A DNA stretch of 64,000 nt from Piezodorus guildinii. Lineage: Eukaryota > Arthropoda > Insecta > Hemiptera > Pentatomidae. The stretch covers positions 109,184,711 to 109,248,710 of the forward strand of contig CM041295.1 of NCBI GenBank assembly GCA_023052935.1, given 5' to 3'. Below are positions 38,153 through 49,315 of the stretch, piece after piece (positions within the stretch are counted from its first letter, which is position 1; every line of letters starts with the position of its first letter). The translations under genes and the position numbers were made by a program. A model generated the notes under the pieces. The model did not search any database. It was given only the letters and a program-made list of their open reading frames with translations, and had not been told where the DNA came from.

Positions 38153-38517
38153 GTTAGCTTGAGAGCTAGTGAACCCTCCGAGAAATGGTCTTCCTGTAGG
38201 GTTAGAAATCTGTATACTTATGATTTATAGCATGCTAGAGTGCTCAGTAGATTTAGTCACAATATCGGACAGGCAGGCGTTTTTGAATAACACAAGACCA
38301 TGGAAGGCGAGGGTAAAGCTGCTAAGGTCGTGTAAATTTGCTCGGAGCGTTCAGTTGGCCATTGGGTATGTGGTTATTTGTATAAGTTAAAATCATCAGT
38401 TAGTGTATTTTTTAAAAATCTATGCATTGTTTTAGTAATGTAATTACAACAAGCTCAAATAATCTGATGGCGACTGAAAACGAATTGAACATTTAAGTTT
38501 GAAGACAATTAAAGCCA
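38153..38517 (+). repeat. Segment A, copy 5
   Basis: Same as copy 1. Monomers follow but switch after about 230 bp to the set normally found downstream of B. Confidence 0.85.
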
Positions 38518-39466
38518 TCCAGCTGATGCTCATAGGAAGGAATCACAGGTTCGTAGTGATAGGTATCGTCGGCGGCACATTGATACTGATAACATACAAC
38601 GTTGTCCAAATGATATTGTCGTAGTATATTTATACTGTTACATACAGCGGGTGGGTACCTGTTGATGCTGATGCGAAGTAATCGAAGGTTCATACTGATA
38701 GGTTTGCAACGGCGGCCGATTGATACTGATAACATCCAACGGTGTCCAAATGATATTGTCATGGTAAATTCATACTGATTGCATACAGCGGCTACCTGTT
38801 GATGCTGATAGGAAGGAATCGAAGGTGCATACTGATATGCATCGACAGTGGCCGGTTGATACTGATAACATTCGACGCTGTTTAAATTATATTGTCATAG
38901 TAAATTTATACTGATTGCATACAGCAGCTACCTGTTGATGCTAATGCGAAGGAATCGTAGGTTCATACTGAAAGGTATCAACGGCGGCCGATTATTACTG
39001 ATAACATCAAACGGTGTCCAAATGATATTGTCGTAGATGCTCATAGGAAGGAATCGAAGAATCATATTTATAGGTATCGACGGCGGCCTATTAATAATAA
39101 TAACATCCAACGGTGTCCAAATGATATTGTCATGGTAAATTCATACTGATTGCATGCAGCGGCTACCTGTTGATGCTGATAGGAAGGAATCGAAGGTGCA
39201 TACTGATATGCATCGACAGTGGCCGGTTGATACTGACAACATACGACGCTGCTTAAATGATATTGTCATAGTTAATCTATACTGATTGAGGACAGCGGCT
39301 ACCAATTGATGCTGATATAAAGAAATCGCAGTTTCATAGTGATAGGTATCGACAGCAGCACATTGATACTGATAACATACAACGTTGTCCAAATGATATT
39401 GTCGTAGTAAATTTATACTGATTGCATACAGCGGCTACATACATGTTGATTACTGCTAACAATTAA

Positions 39467-40356
39467 ATCTAGATAGCACAATACATAATAAGGATCTTAA
39501 CCCAAGCAATACTAATATTTTAATTAAGTTTTAACTTAAATAATGTTATAATTCTGTGATTGAATTATAGTGACTAGTAGAGTTCAGTTTATTTTAAAAA
39601 AGCAATGACCCAATGTCGACTTACCTTAGAAGTCCAACAGTGTCCAAAGGATATTGCCATAGTAAATTTATACTGATTGCAGACAGCGGCTACCAATTGA
39701 TGCTGATATGAAGAAATCGAAGGTTCATACTGATAGGTTTCAAAAATTGTCAGTATTGTTTAGGTAATGTATGAATTTATATAGCAAATATTATTTAATC
39801 CACAGAAGGAAAGAAATTTGTAACCCATTCGTAGATACGATACATTACTTTAACAAATTAATAGTTTCAAATTTACAGTGATTTTTTTTAAAGTTAATAC
39901 CTAAAACCTACTTAAGTTCTGTGCAGTAACATATCCAGAATAAAAAATAAAAATAGACGTGCGGTCATAAATTAAAGTTTGAATGTCTTTGTGCATTTAT
40001 CACTTTTATTTTTAGTATGGTCGTTAAGATGTGGTTATTTGTATACGTTTATATCAGTTAGTTTATTTTATTTTGAATTTATGCATTAGTTTGCGCATTA
40101 GAATAAATATGATTTTTGATTAACACAAGACCTTGACAGGCGAGGGGAAAGCTGCTAAGGCTGTGTAAATTTGCTCGGCTCGTTCAGTTGGCCATAGGGT
40201 ATATGGTTATTTGTATAATTAAAAATCATCAGTTAATGTATTTTTTAAACATCTATGCATTGTTTTAGTAATGTAATTACAACAAGGTCAACTAATCTGA
40301 TGGCGACTGAAAACGAATTGAACATTTATGTTTGAGAACAATTAAAGCCATCCAGC
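39467..40356 (+). repeat. Segment B, copy 5
   Basis: Near-identical to the others. One change noted is 'gtatacgtttatatc' for 'gtatacttttatatc'. Confidence 0.85.
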
Positions 40357-42948
40357 TGATGCTCATAGGAAGGAATCACAGGTTCATAGTGATAGGTATC
40401 GTCGGCGGCACATTGATACTGATAACATCCAACGGTGTCCAAATGATATTGTCGCAGTAAATTTATACTGATTGCAGACAGCGGCTACATATCGATGCTG
40501 ATAGGAAGGTATTGAAGGTTCATACTGATCAGTTTGCAACGGCGGCCCATTGATACTGATAACATCCAACGGTGTCCAAATGATATTATCATGGTAAATT
40601 CATACTGATTGCATACAGCGGCTACCAGTTGATGCTGATAGGAAGGAATCGAAGGTGCATACTGATATGCATCGACAGTGGCCGGTTGATACTGATAACA
40701 TTCGACGCTGTTTAAATTATATTGTCATAGTAAATTTATACTGATTGCATACAGCAGCTACCTGTTGATGCTAATGCGAAGGAATCGTAGGTTCATACTG
40801 AAAGGTATCAACGGCGGCCGATTATTACTGATAACATCAAACGGTGTCCAAATGATATTGTCGTAGATGCTCATAGGAAGGAATCGAAGAATCATATTTA
40901 TAGGTATCGACGGCGGCCTATTAATAATAATAACATCCAACGGTGTCCAAATGATATTGTCATGGTAAATTCATACTGATTGCATGCAGCGGCTACCTGT
41001 TGATGCTGATAGGAAGGAATCGAAGGTGCATACTGATATGCATCGACAGTGGCCGGTTGATACTGACAACATACGACGCTGCTTAAATGATATTGTCATA
41101 GTTAATCTATACTGATTGAGGACAGCGGCTACCAATTGATGCTGATATAAAGAAATCGCAGTTTCATAGTGATAGGTATCGACAGCAGCACATTGATACT
41201 GATAACATACAACGTTGTCCAAATGATATTGTCATAGCAAATTTATACTGATTGCTTACAGCGACTACCTGTTGATGCTGATAGGAAGGTATTGAAGGTT
41301 CATACTGATCAGTTTGCAACGGCGGCCCATTGATACTGATAACATCCAACGGTGTCCAAATGATATTGTCATGGTAAATTCATACTGATTGCATACAGCG
41401 GCTACCTGTTGATGCTGATAGGAAGGAATCGAAGGTGCATACTGATATGCATCGACAGTGGCCGGTTGATACTGATAACATTCGACGCTGTTTAAATTAT
41501 ATTGTCATAGTAAATTTATACTGATTGCATACAGCGGCTACCTGTTGATGCTGATGCGAAGGAATCGAAGGTTCATACTGATAGGTTTGCAACGGCGGCC
41601 GATTGATACTGATAACATCTAACTGTGTCCAAATGATATTGTCGTAGTAAATTTATACTGATAGCAGAAAGCGGCTACCTGTTGATGCTGATAGGAAAGA
41701 ATCGAAGGTCCATATTTATAGGTATCGACGGCGGCCTATTAATAATAATAACATCCAACGGTGTCCAAATGATATTGTCATGGTAAATTCATACTGATTG
41801 CATGCAGCGGCTACCTGTTGATGCTGATAGGAAGGAATCGAAGGTGCATACTGATATGCATCGACAGTGGCCGGTTGATACTGACAACATACGACGCTGC
41901 TTAAATGATATTGTCATAGTTAATCTATACTGATTGAGGACAGCGGCTACCAATTGATGCTGATATAAAGAAATCGCAGTTTCATAGTGATAGGTATCGA
42001 CAGCAGCACATTGATACTGATAACATACAACGTTGTCCAAATGATATTGTCATAGCAAATTTATACTGATTGCTTACAGCGACTACCTGTTGATGCTGAT
42101 AGGAAGGTATTGAAGGTTCATACTGATCAGTTTGCAACGGCGGCCCATTGATACTGATAACATCCAACGGTGTCCAAATGATATTGTCATGGTAAATTCA
42201 TACTGATTGCATACAGCGGCTACCTGTTGATGCTGATAGGAAGGAATCGAAGGTGCATACTGATATGCATCGACAGTGGCCGGTTGATACTGATAACATT
42301 CGACGCTGTTTAAATTATATTGTCATAGTAAATTTATACTGATTGCATACAGCAGCTACCTGTTGATGCTAATGCGAAGGAATCGTAGGTTCATACTGAT
42401 AGGTATCAACGGCGACCGATTGATACTGATAACATCCAACGGTGTCCAAATGATATTGTCGCAGTAAATTTATACTGATTGCATACAGCGGCTACCTGTT
42501 GATGCTGATGCGAAGGAATCGAAGGTTCATACTGATAGGTTTGCAACGGCGGCCGATTGATACTGATAACATCTAACTGTGTCCAAATGATATTGTCGTA
42601 GTAAATTTATACTGATAGCAGAAAGCGGCTACCTGTTGATGCTGATAGGAAAGAATCGAAGGTCCATACTGATAGGTATCAACGGCGGCCGATTGATACT
42701 ATTAACATCCAACGGTATCCAAATGATATTGTCATGGTAAATTCATACAGATTGCATGCAGCGGCAACCTCTTGATGCTGATAGGAAGGAATCGTAAGTT
42801 CATACTGATAGGTATCAACAGCGGCAAGTTAATACTAATAACATCCAACAGTGTCCAAAGGATATTGCCATAGTAAATTTATACTGATTGCAGACAGCGG
42901 CTACCAATTGATGCTGATATGAAGAAATCGAAGGTTCATACTGATAGG

Positions 42949-43430
42949 TTTTAAAAATTGTCAGTATTGTTTAGGTAATGTATGAATTTATATAGCAAAT
43001 ATTATTTAATCCACAGAAGGAAAGAAATTTGTAACCCATTCGTAGATACGATACATTACTTTAACAAATTAATCGTTTCAAATTTACAGTGAGTTTTTTT
43101 TAAGTTAATACCTAAAACCTACTAAAGTTCTGTGCAGTAACATATTCAGAATAAAGGATAAAAATAGACGTGGGGTCATAAATCAAAGTTTGAATGTCTT
43201 TGTGCATTTATCACTTTTATTTTTAGTATGGTCGTTAAGATGTGGTTATTTGTATACTTTTATATCAGTTAATGTATTTTATTTTTAATTTACGCATTAG
43301 TTTGCGCATTAGAATAAATATGACGGTCGTTTTTGATTAACACAAAACCTTGACAGGCGAGGGGAAAGCTGCTGCTAAGGCTGTGTAAATTTGCTCGGCT
43401 CGTTCAGTTGGCAATAGGGTATATGGTTGA
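42949..43430 (+). repeat. Segment B, copy 6 (5'-truncated and diverged)
   Basis: Begins at 'tttaaaaattgtcagtattg', lacking the 'atctagatagcac' start, and breaks off at 'gggtatatggttgatatttg' into monomer sequence, lacking the 3' module. It has scattered substitutions and small insertions ('gctgctgctaagg', 'atatgacggtcg'). It lies near the right edge of the array, like diverged A copy 6. Confidence 0.8.
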
Positions 43431-43832
43431 TATTTGCCATAGTAAATTTTTACTGATTGCAGACAGCGGCTACCAATTGATGCTGATATGAAGAAATCGA
43501 AGGTTCATACTGATAGGTATCAACGGCGGCCGATTGATACTGATAACATCCAACAGTGTCCAAAGAATATTGCCTTAGTAAATTTATACTGATTGCAGAC
43601 AGCGGCTACCAATGGATGCTGATAAGAAGAAGTCGAAGGTTCATACTGATATGTATCAACGGTGGCCGAGTGATACTGATAACATCCAACGGTATCCAAA
43701 TGATATTGTCGTAGTAAATTTATACTGATTGCATACAGCGGCTACATGTTGATACTGCTACCAATTAAATGCGGTTGGTTGATACTGATAGATAGGTATC
43801 AAAGGTGTCCGATTGATAGTAATAACATCCAA

Positions 43833-44205
43833 CGGTTAGCTGGAGAGCTAATGAATCCTCCGAGAAATGGTCTTCCTGTAGGGTTAGAAATTTGTATACT
43901 TATGATTTATAGCATGCTAGGGTGCTCAGTAGATTTAGTCACAATATCAGTCAGGCAGGCGTTTTTGAATAACACAAGACCATGGAAGGCGAGGGGAAAG
44001 CTGCTAAGGCTGTGTAAATTTGCTCGGAGCGTTCAGTTGGCCATTGGGTATGTGGTTATTTGTATAAGTTAAAATCATCAGTTACGTGTATTTTTTAAAA
44101 ATCTATGCATTGTTTTAGTAATGTAATTACAACAAGCTCAACTAATCTGATGGCGACTGAAAACGAATTGAACATTTATGTTTAAAGACAATTAAAGCCA
44201 TCCAG
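43833..44205 (+). repeat. Segment A, copy 6 (diverged terminal copy)
   Basis: Several percent diverged from the other five. The frame starts with a true ATG here ('gctaatgaatcctccg') where the others have GTG, and reads through from 43746. It lies within 300 bp of the right edge of the array, where homogenisation is expected to be weakest, so it may show the older sequence state. Confidence 0.8.
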
Positions 44206-44470
44206 CTGATGCTCATAGGAAGGAATCACAGGTTCATAGTGATAGGTATCGTCGGCGGCACATTGATACTGATAACATCCAACAGTGTCCAAAGGATATT
44301 GCCATAGTAAATTTATACTGATTGCATACAGCGGCTACCTGTTGATGCTGATGCGAAGGAGTCATCGATAATACGGTAATACTGATAGTCATCGACGGTG
44401 GCCGATTAACTGAATCCTGTTGATGCTGATAACAATGAAACGGCAATAGGGTAGCACTGATAATCAAACC
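44206..44470. repeat. Degenerate right edge of array 2
   Basis: After two recognisable monomers the repeat breaks down into loose ~30-bp units: 'aatactgatagtcatcgacg', 'ctgttgatgctgataacaat', 'tagcactgataatcaaacc'. Non-satellite DNA starts at about 44471. Confidence 0.75.
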
Positions 44471-44675
44471 ACTTCTCGTAGTGTCAAATACAACGGGGTT
44501 TCAAAGAATTTAATTCGCCCAAAATGAAATTAAAGAACAAAAGAGAGAAATAATATAAGGAATAGTTATCACCAACCAACTTTTTTAACTCTAATAAACT
44601 TCTTTTATTTTTCATTCTTTTTTTATGTATTTTCATTTAATGGCAGAGATATTTAAGGGCATAAATTTTCATTTG
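44471..44675. other. Short gene-less spacer
   Basis: AT-rich, nothing recognised. It separates the array edge from the right copy of the 3-kb flanking duplication. Confidence 0.4.
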
Positions 44676-44794
44676 TCATCTGAATTTCACAGAATAAAAT
44701 TGAGGGTCCAAAAAGTATTTTTAAATCAAAAAGTTATTCAATTGGTTTAACAAATAAATAAACGATATCCGTTGAAAAAGTTAAGCAGCTCCTT

Positions 44795-44840
44795 GTAAAC
44801 AGTTCTTGTAAGCATTTCCTATTTTAAATCTATATGTTAT

Positions 44841-44881
<41 letters not shown>

Positions 44882-45200
44882 ATATATATGGCATATACGA
44901 GTTTATGACAGACATCATTAGTTGATATAGCGAATAAAACAACCAATAGCGATAAAACAACCAAGTTAAATTGTCAAAGTTTAAGATGCAGAAAGAAAAT
45001 CCAAGAATCCAAACTGTCCAGAAAAAGAAAAAAGAAATATATACATTTTAAGGTAATGAAAATTACCTCCCAATAGGTTATTGTTTAGTTTTATAACAAT
45101 AATTAGTTGTTCATAGATAGACAATAAAAGGAAGATTAAGACGACAAACAACTATTCATTCTAACTGCTTTTACAAGCAATAATAGTAACTTTTTGGTCC
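44795..45200. repeat. ~1.1-kb unit, internally deleted copy
   Basis: Keeps the 'taagcatttcctattttaaa' start and the 'acaataattagttgttcata' end. The middle is lost between 'gttgatatagcgaata' and 'caaccaagttaaattgtc'. A TA microsatellite lies at 44839-44890. Confidence 0.75.
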
Positions 45201-45212
45201 AGTATAATAAAC

Positions 45213-45260
45213 CTTGTAAGCATTTCCTATTTTAAATCTATATCAAAATATTTATTTATG

Positions 45261-45306
<46 letters not shown>

Positions 45307-46330
45307 TATATATATTATATATATATGTATATATTGTATATACATGGTATATACAAGTTTATGACAGACATCATTAGTTGATATAGCGAATCATAAACTC
45401 CAACAGATAATACGTTTTAACTGTTGTTGAGTTCAAATTATCTTTAATAACTGATTTTGAGAGATACTCCACCTCTACTTGGAACTTCTCTCTAATTCTA
45501 TCATGCAATGAATGGGATAATCATTATAATATTATCAGGAGAATTTTCCGAAAGAGTTTGTGTATTTATATTTCGACAATAAGGTCAATAGATAGTCGAA
45601 TAAAAAAATGAAGAATTTTATGAATTATTCTGAAGAATTTATGAGTCAGCTAATATTATATATTTAATATTAATAATATTCTACAATATCGAAGGTTAAG
45701 AGCTTGTGACGTTAGAAAGACAAAACTGGAAAAAGAGTAAGGAGCAGTACACATCGGGAGAGGAGAAAAGATAGCGAATTCTTCGGAGGAATTTGTCTGT
45801 TCATATTTCGACAGTACCTAAGGACGAATTCACACATGAGATGGATGGTCAAAGCGTTAATAAAACATTCGTAATTTTTTAAGTAATAAACGAATTCATT
45901 CTTTGAAGGTTTGAGCCATGCAAAATGTATGGTTGAATTAAACATCATTAACTGATATGGCGAATCGCAAAATACGACTTACATAATCACCATAACACAA
46001 TGACCGATTAGCTCTTGCTTTTAAGAATTTTTGAAGATAAGATAATGCCCATAAAAAGGAAAATCAAGAATGCAAAATGAACCTTTAAAGTCTAGAACAA
46101 CCAAGTTAAATTGTCAAAGTTTAAGATGCAGAAAGAAAATCCAAGAATCCAAACTGTCCAGAAAAAGAAAAAAGAAATATATACATTTTAAGGTAATGCA
46201 AATTTACTCCCAATAGGCTATTGTTTAGTTTTATAACAATAATTAGTTGTTCATAGATAGACAATAAAAGATTGTCAAACAACCATTCATTCTAACTGCT
46301 TTTACAAGCAATAATAGTAACTTTTTGGTC
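45213..46330. repeat. ~1.1-kb unit, near-complete right-flank copy
   Basis: Matches 9281-10395 closely. A 78-codon minus-strand frame at 45948-45712 is not kept open in the other copies and shows no domain, so it is not called as a gene. Confidence 0.8.
45263..45340. repeat. (TA)n microsatellite
   Basis: TA tract with TTATATAT interruptions, at the same place in the ~1.1-kb unit as 9330-9370. Confidence 0.95.
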
Positions 46331-46901
46331 CGAACCATAAAGAACGTTTATAGTTTAATTTTAAATGACATTGTTTGATGGTTTATAATGTATATCACAA
46401 ATTTAATTTTATTGATGTTTATGTCCTAAGACTGCAACGAGTGCTTTTAAAAGACTGTTCCTTTCAAACTAGAATAAACAATATGGCGACAAGGCACCAT
46501 TTTACAAAACTTTATACTCTCAAGTAGCCAATTTGCGGCGGGGTACACTCAACCTTTACAAATACTGATTGATACCATAAAACAGAGGTCACATGATTGA
46601 AAAGTGGTATGGTTTAGTTTATGTCGATGAGGGTCACGTGTTTTTAAATTGGCCTGAAGCATGGCGTGGTGTAAATTCATAATTTAAATTCCCCGCTATG
46701 GTCGGTCACGTGACCGAAAAAGACCTGGAGCTAACGCGAAACAGGGTAGTTAAAATTGGATCGAGGTCTGAATTTCCGTCTTACTAACATGATGACGTCA
46801 TAAGTGGTGAAGATAGGTGGTGGAGGGAATAGAGTAATCGCTTCTCCAGCTTGCCTCTTTTTTATCTACCGAAGAAGCTCTCGAAATAAAAGCAAAACCG
46901 A

Positions 46902-46920
46902 TTTTTTTTTTTTTTTTTTT
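46902..46920. repeat. Poly(T) run, 19 bases
   Basis: Absent from the left duplication copy, where 'agcaaaacc' runs into 'ttcccgtcatctagctgg' after about a dozen bases. It was therefore gained after the duplication or lost from the left copy. Confidence 0.85.
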
Positions 46921-47460
46921 CTGACATCAGTATTCCCGTCATCTAGCTGGATTCAATCGAAATACAACAACGGTTAATAGTTTCACGAATATATTACTGC
47001 ATTTTTTATATCTTTTAGTGTTATATATTTTTATTGATATCAGTTTTTTTTTTTATTATTATTTATTAGTGTTATATGTACAGTGTACTTTCCATCTCAC
47101 CTCCAGCATGTCTAGTGGCCTCTAACTACTTTCCATGTTAACCAGTCCTTCATCGCTTATTTTTACGAATTTCTTCAATATTTCTATTGGTTAAAACCAA
47201 ACTGGGTTTCAAGCATCCCTTCCGGACAATTTTATCCGTCACGATAATCGTATGTCGTACAGAATGTCGGGCTCTATGTCCTCACAATAGCCTTAGGTTT
47301 CAAATCCTTGAATTTTCATATCCAACTGAGCACACGAAAATCGAATTCATATTTATATGATGCTGTAGCCTACTTGCCCTCCTTTTGACGGATTAAGGGA
47401 TGTAATGAATCTAAACTATCATTAATCTATTATCTAATAATTCCGGGTTCTTCAATAATT

Positions 47461-47900
47461 TTAATCTTTAATCGAGTCGGTTGTCCATATTTTCTGATTC
47501 GATTCCATACGCGGGTTAGAACTATGGTTATCTAGGTTGCCCTTCGCATGTGTAAAATCGGAGACAGAAGAAGCCCCGGATCTATAACGAGGGCAGGGGG
47601 TGGGTGATAGCATCTTTTCGATCAGGTGGCCTGGCAGAGTGGGGGGCGTGGGAGGGGGGGGGGGCGTGAGAACCCTCCCAGGCCCTGGAGGTGGAACAAT
47701 CCTACGGCAACTGCTGAAGAAGAAACGGCAAAATCGATCCCCAAGAATCTTCTCTTCGTGTTCGCGCCATCCTTCTTCCGAGATAAATGACAGTAACATA
47801 AATAACTAAAAATCTAGGTGATACTGCCAGGCGATCCGACCCCTAGGACAGAAACGGCCGGAAACGCCAGTCTAATGGATCCCACCACGGAAAAAGGTAG
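47461..47900. other. GC-rich patch of unknown origin
   Basis: This is an unusually GC-rich island in an AT-rich window, with a 12-G run near 47650 and 'ggccctggaggtgg'. Frames exist on both strands: plus 47600-47809, Gly-rich then ILRQLLKKKRQNRSPRIFSS; minus 47799-47461, Pro-rich. Their low-complexity halves mirror each other, so at most one is meaningful. The text resembles the basic N-terminal regions of LINE proteins, but I cannot identify it. Confidence 0.3.
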
Positions 47901-48000
47901 CTGTACTATATTAACCGTAGAATATCACTTGTAGATATTTGGTCATCAACCGCAAGCAAGTTCCAATTACATGAATTTTAATATTAATTTTTAGAAAGGC
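47901..48000. other. Short gene-less spacer
   Basis: Nothing recognised. Confidence 0.4.
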
Positions 48001-48300
48001 TTCATAAAAAGGCTGAGACTTTGTATTATTAAAACATAGCTACATTCTGTTTTAACATTTTGTTTGTTTTTGAAGAAACACCGGGCCTTCCAAATTACTC
48101 ACTCGCACATAAATTATTCGATTTCTCAAAAAATTAATGATAACTTTTTGTAGAAATGTAAAAAAATATTAGAGGGAAAAAATACAACTTCCGGCAAAGT
48201 GTTAAATAGCTTTAAAGCATTTTCTCTCTCAATTTAACGAGTTCGAAGACACTCTTCAATATATTATATCTCACGATATAAAAAAAATAAAAAAATTTCT
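48001..48300. repeat. Diverged copy of the 'caccgggccttccaaatt' repeat
   Basis: Shares 'acatagctacattctgtttt', 'agaaacaccgggccttcc', 'aatacaacttccggcaaagt' and 'ctctcaatttaacgagttcg' with the tandem pair at 48858-49948, with more substitutions. About 860 bp separates it from the next copy. Confidence 0.8.
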
Positions 48301-48857
48301 CATGGATTTTACTTATGCTTTTCAAAAAAATAAGATCACATGAGTGAGATTCTCACATAACGAGCAAACTATAATTTTAAAAACCTATATATATATACCC
48401 AGAATTACATTTTTACTATGGTAAATCACATAAAGAAATATTTCTCGCAAATGTTCTGTGTTGTTGTTGTGTAGCCTTGTTTTATAAATATAAAATTTAA
48501 AACAATATATTGTTTTATATACATTCATTTATGTGTGCTTCGAGTAGATAGACTCATTATGTGATGATAGGCTTAGTAGTAGGATAACATCTTCCTCTTA
48601 TATCTGTTAGATAGTTCAAGCCCTGGGAAGGTTATAAAAAAAGAATAATTTATTCATCACTTACAAAATATTTTAATTTTCTCTGGAATAAAAAGAAAAA
48701 TATTTATTTTGAATAATAATGCTTAATTATACATATATAATAAACATTGCGTTATTTATAATGCAAGCATGCCTTTAAAAACCATTTTCTAAAAACCAAG
48801 AACCTAGTAAAAAAGTTTCAAAATCGCTCGAAGCACAAACATTACCAATTTTTTTTT
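48301..48857. other. Gene-less AT-rich stretch
   Basis: Nothing recognised beyond short A/T runs. Confidence 0.35.
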
Positions 48858-49256
48858 TCTAGAAAATTTTAATCCTTAACTCATTTTTAAATAAAAAAAA
48901 GACTGAGCACTTCATATAAAAAGGCTGAGTACTTTGTATTATTAAAACATAGCTACATTCTGTTTTAACATTTTGTTTGTTTTTTAAGAAACACCGGGCC
49001 TTCCAAATTACTCACTCACACATAAATTATTCGATTTCTCAAAATATTAATGATAACTGACTAACTTTTTGTAGAAATGTTAATAAAATATTAGAGGGAA
49101 ATAATACAACTTCCGGCAAAGTGTATTAAATAGCATTAAAGCGATCACATTTTCTCTCTCAATTTAACGAGTTCGAAAACACTCTTCAATTTTAATACAC
49201 GATAAAAAAAAAATTAAAAAATTTCTAGTGAAGATAAGTTAAAAGGTTAAAAAAAA

Positions 49257-49315
<59 letters not shown>

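Larger units (their letters stand above)
38153..43832. repeat. HOR copy 5 (5680 bp, rearranged)
   Basis: A 38153-38517, B 39467-40356. The A-to-B interval is about 98 bp longer than in the other copies. It contains monomers (38740-39390) that elsewhere lie downstream of B. After B, an 818-bp six-monomer block is tandemly doubled (markers at 40971 and 41789). The unit then carries a truncated, diverged B copy (42949-43430) before the next A. Confidence 0.85.
17616..44470. repeat. Satellite array 2: ~136-bp monomer in higher-order repeats
   Basis: About 27 kb made almost wholly of the 136-bp monomer of array 1, with subtype differences ('actgataggtatcaacggcg' and 'acatccaacggtgtcc' are typical). 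The monomer divides into four parts starting 'atactgattgcatacagc' (30), 'atgctgataggaaggaat' (27), 'atactgataggtatcaac' (30) and 'atactgataacatccaac' (49). Each part has the core ATRCTGATWRS, so the monomer is a four-unit repeat itself. From 21075 on, monomers are interleaved with non-monomer segments A and B in a repeating ~4.07-kb order. 136 is not a multiple of three, so frames do not run through the array. No centromere-protein (CENP-B) box was seen. Confidence 0.95.
44676..47250. repeat. Right copy of the ~3-kb flanking duplication (partner 8046-11095)
   Basis: Same orientation and order as the left copy. The first ~1.1-kb unit is reduced to 44795-45200 by an internal deletion, the second is 45213-46330, and the 0.7-kb tail follows. 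It carries a T run (46902-46920) and about 250 bp of extra sequence (to about 47188) that the left copy lacks between 'agcaaaacc' and 'ttggttaaaacc'. The match fades near 47250. Confidence 0.85.

Noticed and set aside
21091..38390. 73-codon plus-strand frame repeated in segments A1-A5 as a conserved gene family
   Set aside because: Most copies begin with GTG, the product matches nothing I recognise, and identity of whole HOR units explains the conservation. Kept only as a low-interest finding.
2289..42167. Dozens of 60-120-codon minus-strand frames rich in YQYQ, SIPSYQHQ and ISING words across both satellite arrays
   Set aside because: They are chance frames of the satellite. The 136-bp period is not divisible by three, so no frame can run through more than one or two monomers, and single-base changes open and close them at random.
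45712..45948. 78-codon minus-strand frame in the right 1.1-kb unit
   Set aside because: Not kept open in the other copies of the same unit.
8046..47250. The flanking 3-kb repeats as LTRs of one giant element
   Set aside because: No TG...CA ends, primer-binding site, polypurine tract or gag/pol frames between them, and the internal tandem structure is not LTR-like.
47461..47809. Overlapping Gly-rich (plus) and Pro-rich (minus) frames as real proteins
   Set aside because: They mirror each other over a G-run and GC-rich patch. Low complexity, and no start context or homology seen.
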